Below, one piece after another: positions 15,872 to 21,916 of a DNA stretch of 29,514 nucleotides. Within the stretch, counting starts at the first letter, position 1, and every line of letters starts with the position of its first letter. Made by a program: the position numbers and the translations under genes. The notes beneath the pieces are model-generated. The model did no database searches. It was not told the DNA's origin and saw nothing but the letters and a program-made list of their open reading frames with translations. This stretch comes from a virus: positions 1 to 29,514 of IMG/VR virus record IMGVR_UViG_3300044546_000550. One strand, written 5' to 3'.

Positions 15872-15978
15872 ATTACAAGCCCAGCGCATTAACGATTGAA
15901 AAATTAAAGAATTATTTAAATGGAGTTAACGATAAATCAGCTAGTCAAAGAGTTTGCAATAATTGCCCAACAGCATAA
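15811..15978 (+). CDS. Possible small overlapping gene
   Basis: A 55-codon frame starting MQQGKRIEREKGIPKKLDRL bridges the 48-bp gap between the connector gene and the next, overlapping both. It ends SQRVCNNCPTA. It is the only frame covering the gap (15872-15919), and the KPSALTIEKLKNYL part reads like a real helical peptide. It could equally be chance. No function is proposed. Confidence 0.35.
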   Translation: MQQGKRIEREKGIPKKLDRLNYKPSALTIEKLKNYLNGVNDKSASQRVCNNCPTA

Positions 15979-16576
15979 GCAAATTAACGGCTTTTTTTTC
16001 GGTGATTTTCTCAGCGCTTTAAACCAGGAAACCCCGGCGAATTATCCTTTACTTAATGTGATGCTCACGCCTGGATCAATGAACGAAAAAACCGTTAATT
16101 TATCCATGGTAATAACTGTATGTGATAAATACATTTTCGATTCAAACCGAAGCATCATTGAAGTTCATTCCGATTGCTTACAAATTTTGCGTGATATTGA
16201 CATCACATTAAGACAGGAAAGATTTGAGGATTTAACCCTCGATTCTCAGCATTCAACGGAGCCATTTGTCGAGCGATCTCAGGACGTTGTCGCGGGTTGG
16301 TCCATGAATTTAACAGCGAGCATTTTTGATCTCCAAAATTGGTGTGATATTCCTTTCGGAACTTACGATTTCGAAAATGACGCGAGCTCAGTTATTGAGC
16401 CATGCGCTCCGGCCCTGGTAACAAATTCAAACGAATCCTTTTCGGAACTAATTGAAAGCGGTTCAAGTTACGTTTTAGAGGATCAAACAATCAACGTTTT
16501 TGTTGAGGATGAATTACAGGAAACAATCGAAGTTCCGGCAATGGAGTACTTTGAGATTAACATAAATTGGACATGA
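15920..16576 (+). CDS. Putative tail completion / minor tail protein
   Basis: The 218-residue product starts MELTINQLVKEFAIIAQQHKQ. It has a helical N-terminal part, a central strand-rich part with LLNVMLTPGSMNEKTVNLSM and a DVVAGWSMNLTASIFDLQNW segment (about 116-135), resembling tail terminator-like proteins of related phages. The C-terminal 70 residues (from PCAPALVTNSNESFSELI) look like a separate small beta motif with VLEDQTINVFVEDEL, as also seen at the ends of phage decoration and fibre-linked proteins. The stop shares ATGA with the tail fibre gene. Confidence 0.55.
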   Translation: MELTINQLVKEFAIIAQQHKQINGFFFGDFLSALNQETPANYPLLNVMLTPGSMNEKTVNLSMVITVCDKYIFDSNRSIIEVHSDCLQILRDIDITLRQERFEDLTLDSQHSTEPFVERSQDVVAGWSMNLTASIFDLQNWCDIPFGTYDFENDASSVIEPCAPALVTNSNESFSELIESGSSYVLEDQTINVFVEDELQETIEVPAMEYFEININWT

Positions 16577-18264
16577 GTAACATAAACATCCCTACGCAAG
16601 TAAGCCCATTCGCAAGCTTTTCACAATTCCCGGCGATTGGAAAAACGCGCGTTATTTACATTGATCAAGCAACAAACATTCCCTATTATTGGAACGTTGG
16701 TTCGAGTAGTTATATTTCATTAGCCGGAGTTAGTTCCGTTGAATGGGGCGATATTACCGGGAGCATCACATCACAAACGGATCTACAAAACGCGTTGAAT
16801 AATAAAGTTGATAAAGTTACCGGAAAGGGGCTTTCAACAAATGATTACACAACAGCGGAAAAGAATAAACTTGCGGGCATTCAGGCCGGAGCTGAGGTTA
16901 ATGTTAATGCGGATTGGAACGCAACAACGGGCGACGCTGTTATTTTAAACAAGCCTACAATTCCAACGGCGGTAACAAAAACAAGCGATTTAACAAACGA
17001 TGGAGCGGATGGAATAAATCCATTCATCACGGCAAATGATATTCCAACTTTTGCAAGCGCTGATAAAATGGTAACTGTTGGACGTAATGCAACCGGGCAA
17101 ACTCTTTACAAAGGAACAATTGTTTATATTTCCGGATCAACGGGAAACCGTCCTAATTTTGTAAAATCTCAAGCAAACGGAGAAAGCACAAGCGCGGGAA
17201 CTTTTGGGGTTATTGAAAATGACATCCCAAATAACAGCGACGGAAATTGCGTTACGATTGGAACAATTGACAATTTAGATACGCGATCAACGGCAACGCA
17301 TCCATTTACAAACGATACACTAGCGGACGGCGATACCATTTATTTATCACCAACAACAGCGGGTTTTGTAACTAAGGTAAAGCCAAGCGCTCCAAATCAT
17401 TTGGTTTACGTTGGGAAAGTTGTTCGAACTTCGCCAACAAATGGAACAATTGTTTACAGGATTCAAAACGGTTATGAGCTGGATGAAATTCATGATGTAA
17501 CAACAACGGATTACACAACCCCTCAGGACGTTGATTCGCTTTTGATTTTAGATGATTCAACAAGCCTTTGGAAACGTTTAACATGGGCAAATGTTAAAGC
17601 CAAATTGAAAACCTATTTTGATACACTTTATCAAGCTATTTTAGTTTCAGGGACCAACATTAAAACAATCAACGGGAGTTCTGTTTTGGGATCTGGGGAT
17701 TTGGTTGTTAGTGGTGGCGGTGGATTACAAGGTATTCAAATTCCTTTTAATAATATACAAGGATCAACTTCATTCGGTTTTAACGCTATGATAAACTCTG
17801 GAAACGTTGCTAATGTTGCCGTTTCATCCAGTAGATTAGAAGTTTATCCATTCACTCCAAATAAAACATTGAATAATTGCTCTTTAACTATTAATGTAAC
17901 TACTTTAGGCGTCGGCGTTTTGGCAAGAATAGTAATTTATTCCGATTTAGATTCTTTTCCAAACACTAAACTTTACGAGTCAACTGATATAAATTGCTCA
18001 ACTACGGGAGATAAAGTTCTATTAGCAAATTTTACATTTAATGCGGGAACAACTTATTGGATAGGTTTTTATACTAATGGCGTTGCTACATTTAGAGCCA
18101 TGCCAATATCAGCATTGATTCCTTTATTTTCGCCGACTAGTGGATCATCGCCAATAGTAGCATGGGCGAGAGTATCAACTCCATTAGGAACGGCGCCGAG
18201 TACATTTAGTTATAATACTTATTCACAAGCATCACAAGTAATTGTTTACATAAGACCTACATAA
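16573..18264 (+). CDS. Tail fibre / receptor-binding protein
   Basis: The 563-residue product starts at 16573 (ATGA junction) rather than at the upstream ATG at 16567. Residues 1-60 form an attachment part. Then come the classic fibre motifs LSTNDYTTAEKNKLAGIQAG (about 87-106) and DWNATTGDAVILNKPTIP, repeated beta domains, KTINGSSVLGSGDLVVSGGG as a chaperone-or-hinge-like end of the shaft (about 364-383), and a C-terminal domain of about 180 residues that looks like a jelly-roll or sugar-binding tip. The tip is more AT-rich and uses ATA and AGA codons far more than the shaft, a sign of recent exchange. Confidence 0.85.
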   Translation: MSNINIPTQVSPFASFSQFPAIGKTRVIYIDQATNIPYYWNVGSSSYISLAGVSSVEWGDITGSITSQTDLQNALNNKVDKVTGKGLSTNDYTTAEKNKLAGIQAGAEVNVNADWNATTGDAVILNKPTIPTAVTKTSDLTNDGADGINPFITANDIPTFASADKMVTVGRNATGQTLYKGTIVYISGSTGNRPNFVKSQANGESTSAGTFGVIENDIPNNSDGNCVTIGTIDNLDTRSTATHPFTNDTLADGDTIYLSPTTAGFVTKVKPSAPNHLVYVGKVVRTSPTNGTIVYRIQNGYELDEIHDVTTTDYTTPQDVDSLLILDDSTSLWKRLTWANVKAKLKTYFDTLYQAILVSGTNIKTINGSSVLGSGDLVVSGGGGLQGIQIPFNNIQGSTSFGFNAMINSGNVANVAVSSSRLEVYPFTPNKTLNNCSLTINVTTLGVGVLARIVIYSDLDSFPNTKLYESTDINCSTTGDKVLLANFTFNAGTTYWIGFYTNGVATFRAMPISALIPLFSPTSGSSPIVAWARVSTPLGTAPSTFSYNTYSQASQVIVYIRPT

Positions 18265-18265
18265 C

Positions 18266-18424
18266 ATGCCACAAATTAGAAATGAAATTTATGATGACAA
18301 CGGACTTGTTCGCGTTGAATTTATCGAGATTGAAGAGCCAACAAATGAGGAATTAATCGCCCAAAAAGAGGCGGAACTTCTCGCGGTATTTGAAGAGATC
18401 AAAAGATTAAAGGGCGAGCAATGA
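18266..18424 (+). CDS. Small protein after the tail fibre gene
   Basis: The 52-codon frame starts MPQIRNEIYDDNGLVRVEFI, continues EIEEPTNEELIAQKEAEL and ends in a charged helix. It starts 1 bp after the fibre stop and its stop shares ATGA with the next gene. Acidic, helix-forming small proteins in this place are common in phages and may aid fibre folding or attachment; that role is inferred from position only. Confidence 0.65.
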   Translation: MPQIRNEIYDDNGLVRVEFIEIEEPTNEELIAQKEAELLAVFEEIKRLKGEQ

Positions 18425-18651
18425 CAGAATTTGTAACAGTAATAAAAAAGTACGGCGTAACGGGATTGCTTGCGGTATGGGTATGGACATTACAGGCCGA
18501 AGTTAAAGAGATGCGCACAATGTTAGTTGATTGTTACCAGGTACAAATGCACGCCTCAAATGATCGCACGAATTACAAAACGCCGATTGAATTTTTCGCA
18601 ATAATCCCAAAGAATGAGATTCGTAAAAAAATTAATAAGCGACACGCTTAA
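18421..18651 (+). CDS. Small membrane protein, possible holin
   Basis: The 76-residue product has one clear membrane segment near the N-terminus (YGVTGLLAVWVWTLQAEV, about 11-28), followed by a charged amphipathic region and a basic C-terminus (KNEIRKKINKRHA). The topology resembles BhlA/UviB-like small phage holins. It lies in the lysis cassette, between the fibre and a second membrane protein, and overlaps both neighbours. Either this protein or the next could form the membrane lesion; sequence alone does not decide. Confidence 0.55.
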   Translation: MTEFVTVIKKYGVTGLLAVWVWTLQAEVKEMRTMLVDCYQVQMHASNDRTNYKTPIEFFAIIPKNEIRKKINKRHA

Positions 18652-18847
18652 ACCAGGGGGCAAATGGTCCATGAAAAGGATCGGAGCTTTCACCTCTTTT
18701 TGGATTGCAATAGTTTACGCCTTTGCGCCCATTTTTGCCGTGATCGAAATAAAAGAGTTTGTTTTTGTAGGCTTGCTCACATATTCGGCAACGGCAATCG
18801 GTTTAACCGTGTGGAACAAAAAAATTAAACAGGATGAAAACGAATAA
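18614..18847 (+). CDS. Small membrane protein, putative holin
   Basis: The 77-residue product has two hydrophobic segments, IGAFTSFWIAIVYAFAPIFAV (about 23-43) and EFVFVGLLTYSATAIGLTVW (about 48-67), with a basic N-terminus and a charged C-terminus (KKIKQDENE). That is a class II holin-like outline, and the GGKWSMKRIGAFTSFW start is familiar from Bacteroidetes phages. An alternative start at 18671 would remove the N-terminal 19 residues. It precedes a spanin and an endolysin, which supports a lysis role. Confidence 0.6.
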   Translation: MRFVKKLISDTLKPGGKWSMKRIGAFTSFWIAIVYAFAPIFAVIEIKEFVFVGLLTYSATAIGLTVWNKKIKQDENE

Positions 18848-19376
18848 CATTAAACCCTTTTTAGGTTATTTAGCCCTTTATTTTTTGTTTATAATGCTTT
18901 TCGCCTGGATGATTTACGGTTGCTCCGCTGAATATCACATGAAAAAAGCAATTAAAAAGGGCTATTCATTTGAAATAATCCGGGACACGGTAACAATTAC
19001 TCACCTTGATTCCTTCAAAGTGATTGCAAAAGATACCGTTTATTGGATTAAATACGAGAAATCAAAGGATTCTATCATTTACCGAACGCAAATTCATTAC
19101 GTCCCGCGTTGGAAAGTTAGATTCGATCACAAGCGTTTTAACGATTCTTTAAAATACATTCGAACTATGTACTCGGATTCGCTACGTTACGCGCTTAAAT
19201 CGCAAAGAAACGACACAAAAAAGGATATTAGGATCAAAGGCCAGGAAACAAAAGTAATCCGAAGCGAAAATAAAAACGGCTTTGCGGATTCGGTTAAATG
19301 GATCGCGGTTGTTTTGGTCCTGTTAATCATTGCCTATTTGCTTTTCAAGTATTCACCAAAAATCCCCGTGAAATGA
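18834..19376 (+). CDS. Probable unimolecular spanin (lipoprotein with C-terminal membrane anchor)
   Basis: The 180-residue product begins with a long hydrophobic stretch (LGYLALYFLFIMLFAWMIYG, about 10-29) ending in IYGC-SA, which can serve as a lipobox with Cys30. The middle is a charged, helix-rich periplasmic-type domain with several short Asp-Ser and Lys stretches. The C-terminus has a second membrane segment (WIAVVLVLLIIAYLLFKY, about 155-172). A lipidated N-terminus plus C-terminal inner-membrane anchor is the u-spanin layout (T1 gp11), which fuses inner and outer membranes at lysis. It directly precedes the endolysin with an ATGA overlap. Tyr at -2 is not ideal for a lipobox. Confidence 0.62.
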   Translation: MKTNNIKPFLGYLALYFLFIMLFAWMIYGCSAEYHMKKAIKKGYSFEIIRDTVTITHLDSFKVIAKDTVYWIKYEKSKDSIIYRTQIHYVPRWKVRFDHKRFNDSLKYIRTMYSDSLRYALKSQRNDTKKDIRIKGQETKVIRSENKNGFADSVKWIAVVLVLLIIAYLLFKYSPKIPVK

Positions 19377-19891
19377 GTTACGATTTTTTAAAGAATGAAA
19401 CAGCGCCTCGCTTATTAGTTGAGGGCGTGAAAATGTTAGGAACAAAAGAAATTGTTGGATCCAAACACAACCCTGTTATTTTGGGATGGGCAAAAGAATT
19501 GAATTTGTCCAAGGTTTATAACTCGGATGAAATTCCATGGTGCGGGCTTGCGATTGCTTACGCTTGCAAAATGGCCGGATTGCCTGTAATTGATAAACCG
19601 CTTTGGGCTTTATCATGGGCCAAATGGGGAACCGAAGTAAAGGAGCCAATGTTAGGGGACATTCTCACATTTAAACGCAACGGAGGCGGGCACGTTGGAA
19701 TTTACGTCGGTGAGGATCATGAATGCTTTCACGTTTTAGGAGGCAATCAAGGAAATTCAATGAGCGTTTCACGCATCGTAAAAACTCGACTTTACAAAGC
19801 GCGTCGAACAACCTGGAAAGTTGCGCAACCGGAATCAGTTAGAAAAATTCAACTCAATGCGAAAGGATCCATTTCCACAAATGAGGCTTGA
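19373..19891 (+). CDS. Endolysin, CHAP-like peptidase (TIGR02594-type)
   Basis: The 172-residue enzyme starts at 19373 (ATGA junction with the spanin gene), giving MSYDFLKNETAPRLLVEGVK. It carries the family pattern: EIVGSKHNPVILGWAKEL, YNSDEIPWCGLAIAYACKMA with catalytic Cys57, LSWAKWGTE, GDILTFKRNGGGHVGIYVGE with His107, and VLGGNQGNSMSVSRI. TIGR02594-like proteins are cysteine amidases or endopeptidases that cut peptidoglycan peptide links. No signal peptide is seen, so release through a holin is expected. It is the last gene of the late block; strong terminators follow. Confidence 0.85.
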   Translation: MSYDFLKNETAPRLLVEGVKMLGTKEIVGSKHNPVILGWAKELNLSKVYNSDEIPWCGLAIAYACKMAGLPVIDKPLWALSWAKWGTEVKEPMLGDILTFKRNGGGHVGIYVGEDHECFHVLGGNQGNSMSVSRIVKTRLYKARRTTWKVAQPESVRKIQLNAKGSISTNEA

Positions 19892-19914
19892 TTAAAATAA
19901 AAGCTTTACATTTG
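19888..19914 (+). promoter_or_regulatory. Possible Bacteroidetes-type promoter downstream of endolysin
   Basis: TACATTTG (19907-19914) matches TAnnTTTG exactly, with TTG at 19888-19890 sixteen bases upstream, slightly short of the usual spacing. No ORF follows before the terminator at 19968, so any transcript would be a short RNA of about 80 bases. Confidence 0.4.
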
Positions 19915-19967
19915 CTTCACTTTGTGATTAGCGTTGCAATAAAAACAGGAGTTGAACGCCTTGTTTT

Positions 19968-19998
19968 AAACCCGGGCCCGTTAAGCTCGGGTTTTTTT
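19968..19998 (+). terminator. Strong terminator closing the late block
   Basis: AAACCCGGGC (19968-19977) pairs with GCTCGGGTTT (19985-19994) with one G-U pair, closing a 7-base loop, and is followed by seven T residues (19992-19998). It ends the late transcript about 80 bases past the endolysin. Confidence 0.9.
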
Positions 19999-20038
19999 AT
20001 GTACTTTTGTTTCAAATAGTTTTTGTATTGGTTTAGGG

Positions 20039-20076
20039 AAAAGGGTTTTCGATCACGTTCGGGGCCCTTTTTTTTT
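20039..20076 (+). terminator. Second terminator before the early promoter
   Basis: AAAAGGG (20039-20045) pairs with CCCTTTT (20065-20071), with an inner CGA/TCG pairing, followed by nine T residues in total (20068-20076). With the terminator at 19968 it insulates the early promoter from late readthrough. TACTTTTG at 20002-20009 lies between the two hairpins but lacks a clear -33 box. Confidence 0.75.
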
Positions 20077-20115
20077 ATGGCTCGAAAAAAAAATAAAAAA
20101 TATTTCATAAAATAG

Positions 20116-20145
20116 TTGCAAGTATAAAACTTTATACTACCTTTG
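20116..20145 (+). promoter_or_regulatory. Main early promoter, Bacteroidetes type, with operator dyad
   Basis: TTG (20116-20118) and TACCTTTG (20138-20145) are separated by 19 bases, a close match to the Bacteroidetes sigma-ABfr consensus. The spacer is filled by AGTATAAAACTTTATACT (20121-20138), an 18-bp dyad with 7-bp conserved arms whose last T is the first base of the -7 box. A protein bound there would block the promoter. Expected start of transcription is near 20152, about 20 bases before the first early gene. Confidence 0.85.
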
Positions 20146-20172
20146 TAGGGTAATCAATTTAAAACAAACGCT

Positions 20173-20373
20173 ATGGACGCAATTACAACGCTAAGAAATG
20201 AATTAAAAAATGTTAATAAACAAATGATGAAAATTTGCAAAATGAATTCTTTATCTGAATGGAAAAGAGCTAATAAAGAAACAAAATTGTTTTATTTAGA
20301 AAAAATCAAAAGTTTAGAATTTCAAAAAATTAATCTTTTAGATCAAATTATTAAATTAAATCCGGGGGTATAA
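20173..20373 (+). CDS. Small early protein, helical
   Basis: The 66-residue product starts MDAITTLRNELKNVNKQMMK and is almost entirely charged helix, with KRANKETKLFYLEKIKSLEF in the middle. It is likely a small coiled-coil protein. It is the first gene after the operator-controlled early promoter, and ACGCTA runs directly into its ATG. First early genes of this kind often act on host factors, but I do not recognise a family and claim no function. Confidence 0.65.
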   Translation: MDAITTLRNELKNVNKQMMKICKMNSLSEWKRANKETKLFYLEKIKSLEFQKINLLDQIIKLNPGV

Positions 20374-20411
20374 TTACCCCTATAATTTTCACAATAACAT
20401 AACAACGCTAA
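20357..20411 (+). repeat. Duplicated intergenic unit, copy 1
   Basis: The unit holds TAAATCCGGGGG (20357-20368), a hairpin GGGGTA-TAAT-TACCCC (20365-20380) and ATAACATAACAACGCTAA (20394-20411). The first 12 and last 18 bases recur exactly at 20560-20571 and 20589-20606. Each copy separates two small early genes. Confidence 0.85.
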
Positions 20412-20422
20412 TAACTCAACAA

Positions 20423-20554
20423 ATGACAGCAACTTTAAAATTAACAGAAACAGAAATCGTAACAATTCCTGCAATCGAATTAAACAATTATTTAGATACA
20501 TTAATTCTTTTAGGTTATGATCTTGAAAAAGTAGAATTAGTTAAATTTAATTAA
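20423..20554 (+). CDS. Very small early protein
   Basis: The 43-codon frame starts MTATLKLTETEIVTIPAIEL and ends DLEKVELVKFN. It lies exactly between the two copies of the duplicated intergenic unit, with ACGCTA 12 bases before the ATG, so it looks like a real cassette gene. The acidic, Leu, Ile and Thr rich sequence would form a small helix or hairpin. Function is unknown. Confidence 0.6.
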   Translation: MTATLKLTETEIVTIPAIELNNYLDTLILLGYDLEKVELVKFN

Positions 20555-20559
20555 ACAAA

Positions 20560-20606
20560 TAAATCCGGGGGATGCGCATCCGTAACGCATAACATAACAA
20601 CGCTAA
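20560..20606 (+). repeat. Duplicated intergenic unit, copy 2
   Basis: TAAATCCGGGGG (20560-20571) overlaps the perfect palindrome GGATGCGCATCC (20570-20581) and is followed by ATAACATAACAACGCTAA (20589-20606), three bases before the next ATG. The hairpin sequences of the two copies differ while the flanks are identical. Confidence 0.85.
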
Positions 20607-20608
20607 AA

Positions 20609-20824
20609 ATGAAAAATTTAAACGAATCACAAAAGGACCTTTTCAACGTATTTATTCCCGTTGCTTTATTTTGGGTTGTAATGAGTTATTTTATCGCAAC
20701 TAGGCCAAACTATTTAAAACAACCAAAAGCCCCGCAAATAGAACGCGAGCACGTTCAAAGCAAAGTATTGGACGCATACGGAAAACAATTCATTAAAAAC
20801 TTTGAGCGATGCCAACAGAAATAA
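20609..20824 (+). CDS. Small early membrane protein
   Basis: The 71-residue product has one membrane segment (LFNVFIPVALFWVVMSYFIA, about 11-30), then a basic linker (RPNYLKQPKAPQIERE) and a charged C-terminal helix ending in FERCQQK. The likely topology is N-out with a cytoplasmic tail. It is the third small gene behind the main early promoter and overlaps the next by 16 bp. Early single-span proteins can affect host envelope or superinfection, but nothing in the sequence proves it. Confidence 0.6.
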   Translation: MKNLNESQKDLFNVFIPVALFWVVMSYFIATRPNYLKQPKAPQIEREHVQSKVLDAYGKQFIKNFERCQQK

Positions 20825-21138
20825 CACAACCGCGAGCGGAAAGATTTAGAATTGTGGACGCTCAATTTATTCACGGCCCGAGCTGGTTTAAAATTAACAA
20901 CTTTGAAATTGCCGGCTATTTGCAAGGCGAGCGAGTGGATATGATTTCCAATTTAACGCTTGATCATTTCGACGAAATTACCTACATTGGAAAGAGCTTC
21001 AATTCAAAGAATGAAAAAACGTTTTATCATGTGATCGGATTCCGAGCGGATACGCAAAAAAACACGGTAATCGTTTTGAGAAAAAAAGAAATTGAGTTCC
21101 AGGATTGGCCAACAAAATTCATTTACAAAAACATTTAA
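20809..21138 (+). CDS. Hypothetical early protein
   Basis: The 109-residue product starts MPTEITQPRAERFRIVDAQF. It is soluble and mixed alpha/beta, with a central FHVIGFR-like strand (residues 84-92: TFYHVIGFR) and hydrophobic strands alternating with acidic turns. There is no recognised catalytic motif, signal peptide or membrane segment. It overlaps the gene before and lies 3 bp before the gene after, so it belongs to the early transcript. I do not recognise the family. Confidence 0.6.
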   Translation: MPTEITQPRAERFRIVDAQFIHGPSWFKINNFEIAGYLQGERVDMISNLTLDHFDEITYIGKSFNSKNEKTFYHVIGFRADTQKNTVIVLRKKEIEFQDWPTKFIYKNI

Positions 21139-21141
21139 ATC

Positions 21142-21384
21142 ATGGGAAAAATGATACGAGTACAAATAACGCTTGAATATACATGCGAGCGCATTCTTGA
21201 TCGACAATTAGCAATTTTAAAACGTGAGCTTTTAGCGGGCCGGGAAAAGATTGATAATACTTTTTCAACAGATACAAACAGCTTCGTTTTGTTATGCGAG
21301 CAAAAGTTTACCAAAAAGCGCCCATTTGAGGAAACGACAAAGCCAAACGGAAAAGTAATTCAAACCGTAAAATCAAGCATATGA
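21142..21384 (+). CDS. Hypothetical early protein
   Basis: The 80-residue product starts MGKMIRVQITLEYTCERIL; a second ATG four codons in is equally possible. The N-terminal half forms a strand and a long charged helix (DRQLAILKRELLAGREKI), and the C-terminal third is Lys, Thr and Pro rich and probably flexible. No known motif is visible. Its stop shares ATGA with the next tiny gene, consistent with coupled translation. Confidence 0.55.
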   Translation: MGKMIRVQITLEYTCERILDRQLAILKRELLAGREKIDNTFSTDTNSFVLLCEQKFTKKRPFEETTKPNGKVIQTVKSSI

Positions 21385-21536
21385 AATTAATTTATTTATT
21401 TCCCGCTTTTATTTTTACGCTTGCGATCATGGGCGGGATCGGAATCGTTTACATGATTTCCGGAATTTTAGGAGTGATTGCCTTTTTTGGAATCATGTTT
21501 TTAATTTACCAATTTTTAAAAAAGGAATTGAAATGA
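21381..21536 (+). CDS. Tiny early membrane protein
   Basis: The 51-codon frame starts MKLIYLFPAFIFTLAIMGGI and is nearly all hydrophobic, with two segments (about 4-23 and 24-44) and a Lys/Glu-rich end (LKKELK). It could form a helical hairpin in the membrane. It is chained by ATGA overlaps to the genes on both sides, which supports its being real. Function is unknown. Confidence 0.62.
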   Translation: MKLIYLFPAFIFTLAIMGGIGIVYMISGILGVIAFFGIMFLIYQFLKKELK

Positions 21537-21652
21537 GTTACAAAAGGAAAGAAAATTACCGGGCTTCAATGCTTGGGATTGCGGTGAGCTTCTGGCTTGC
21601 TGGATTGATTGTTTTAATTCAATTAATGACTTGGGTTTATGAGGCCATTTAA
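21533..21652 (+). CDS. Tiny early membrane protein
   Basis: The 39-codon frame starts MSYKRKENYRASMLGIAVSF, with a basic N-terminus followed by one membrane segment (about 13-34, ending LIQLMTW). It is joined to the gene before by ATGA and overlaps the next by 14 bp. The size and topology fit a small single-span phage membrane protein; no family is recognised. Confidence 0.55.
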   Translation: MSYKRKENYRASMLGIAVSFWLAGLIVLIQLMTWVYEAI

Positions 21653-21794
21653 ACGCGTTCTAGCTTTCCGCTTGATGAAATCAAAAGGATTTATTCACTA
21701 TGTTTCCGGATCAGATAAACGGCTCACGCGCGAAATTGTCCGAGAATTAAACAAAGTATTTATTCAGAAAAAAACAAACAACGAATTCGATTAA
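21639..21794 (+). CDS. Tiny basic early protein
   Basis: The 51-codon frame starts MRPFKRVLAFRLMKSKGFIH and continues YVSGSDKRLTREIVREL, then a Lys, Asn and Gln rich end. It is strongly basic, soluble and probably helical in the second half, so nucleic-acid contact is possible. It ends 4 bp before the TATATTTG box ahead of the replication gene. No known family. Confidence 0.5.
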   Translation: MRPFKRVLAFRLMKSKGFIHYVSGSDKRLTREIVRELNKVFIQKKTNNEFD

Positions 21795-21798
21795 TTTG

Positions 21799-21806
21799 TA
21801 TATTTG
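21799..21806 (+). promoter_or_regulatory. Candidate promoter box before replication gene leader
   Basis: TATATTTG matches TAnnTTTG exactly, but no clear TTG lies at the expected upstream distance, so strength is uncertain. Transcription would start near 21813, about 104 bases before the replication gene. Confidence 0.45.
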
Positions 21807-21812
21807 TGATGT

Positions 21813-21916
21813 GTTCATCCGACATTATAAACACAAAGAAATTATTTAGCCATTTTAAAAAAGGGGAGGTCGGATGCCCTGGATTTAAAATGGCTTTTTT
21901 ATTTAAAATTTATTCC
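21813..21916 (+). ncRNA. Structured leader of the replication gene, possible attenuator
   Basis: The leader contains CATCCGAC (21816-21823) and its exact complement GTCGGATG (21869-21876) in the loop of the terminator hairpin at 21848-21895. An inner AGGG/CCCT pairing (21862-21865 with 21877-21880) would hold the loop. This allows a pseudoknot or a choice between terminated and readthrough forms. It is a candidate only; I cannot match a known riboswitch class. Confidence 0.4.
21848..21900 (+). terminator. Terminator hairpin 17 bases before replication gene start
   Basis: A perfect 12-bp stem (AGCCATTTTAAA with TTTAAAATGGCT) spans a 24-base loop and ends in six T residues (21895-21900). It may end the small-gene transcript or, together with the box at 21799, attenuate the replication gene. 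Confidence 0.75.

Noticed and set aside
19917-20108. Minus-strand frame of 63 codons in the control region
   Set aside because: It runs through both terminator hairpins and their T-runs (hence its many Lys and Phe residues) and ends inside the intergenic region; no gene-like pattern.
21806-21916. N-terminal extension of the replication protein from GTG 21806 or ATG 21809
   Set aside because: The frame is open, but it crosses the terminator hairpin and the predicted transcript start; DUF6291-type proteins begin close to the conserved domain, as at 21917.
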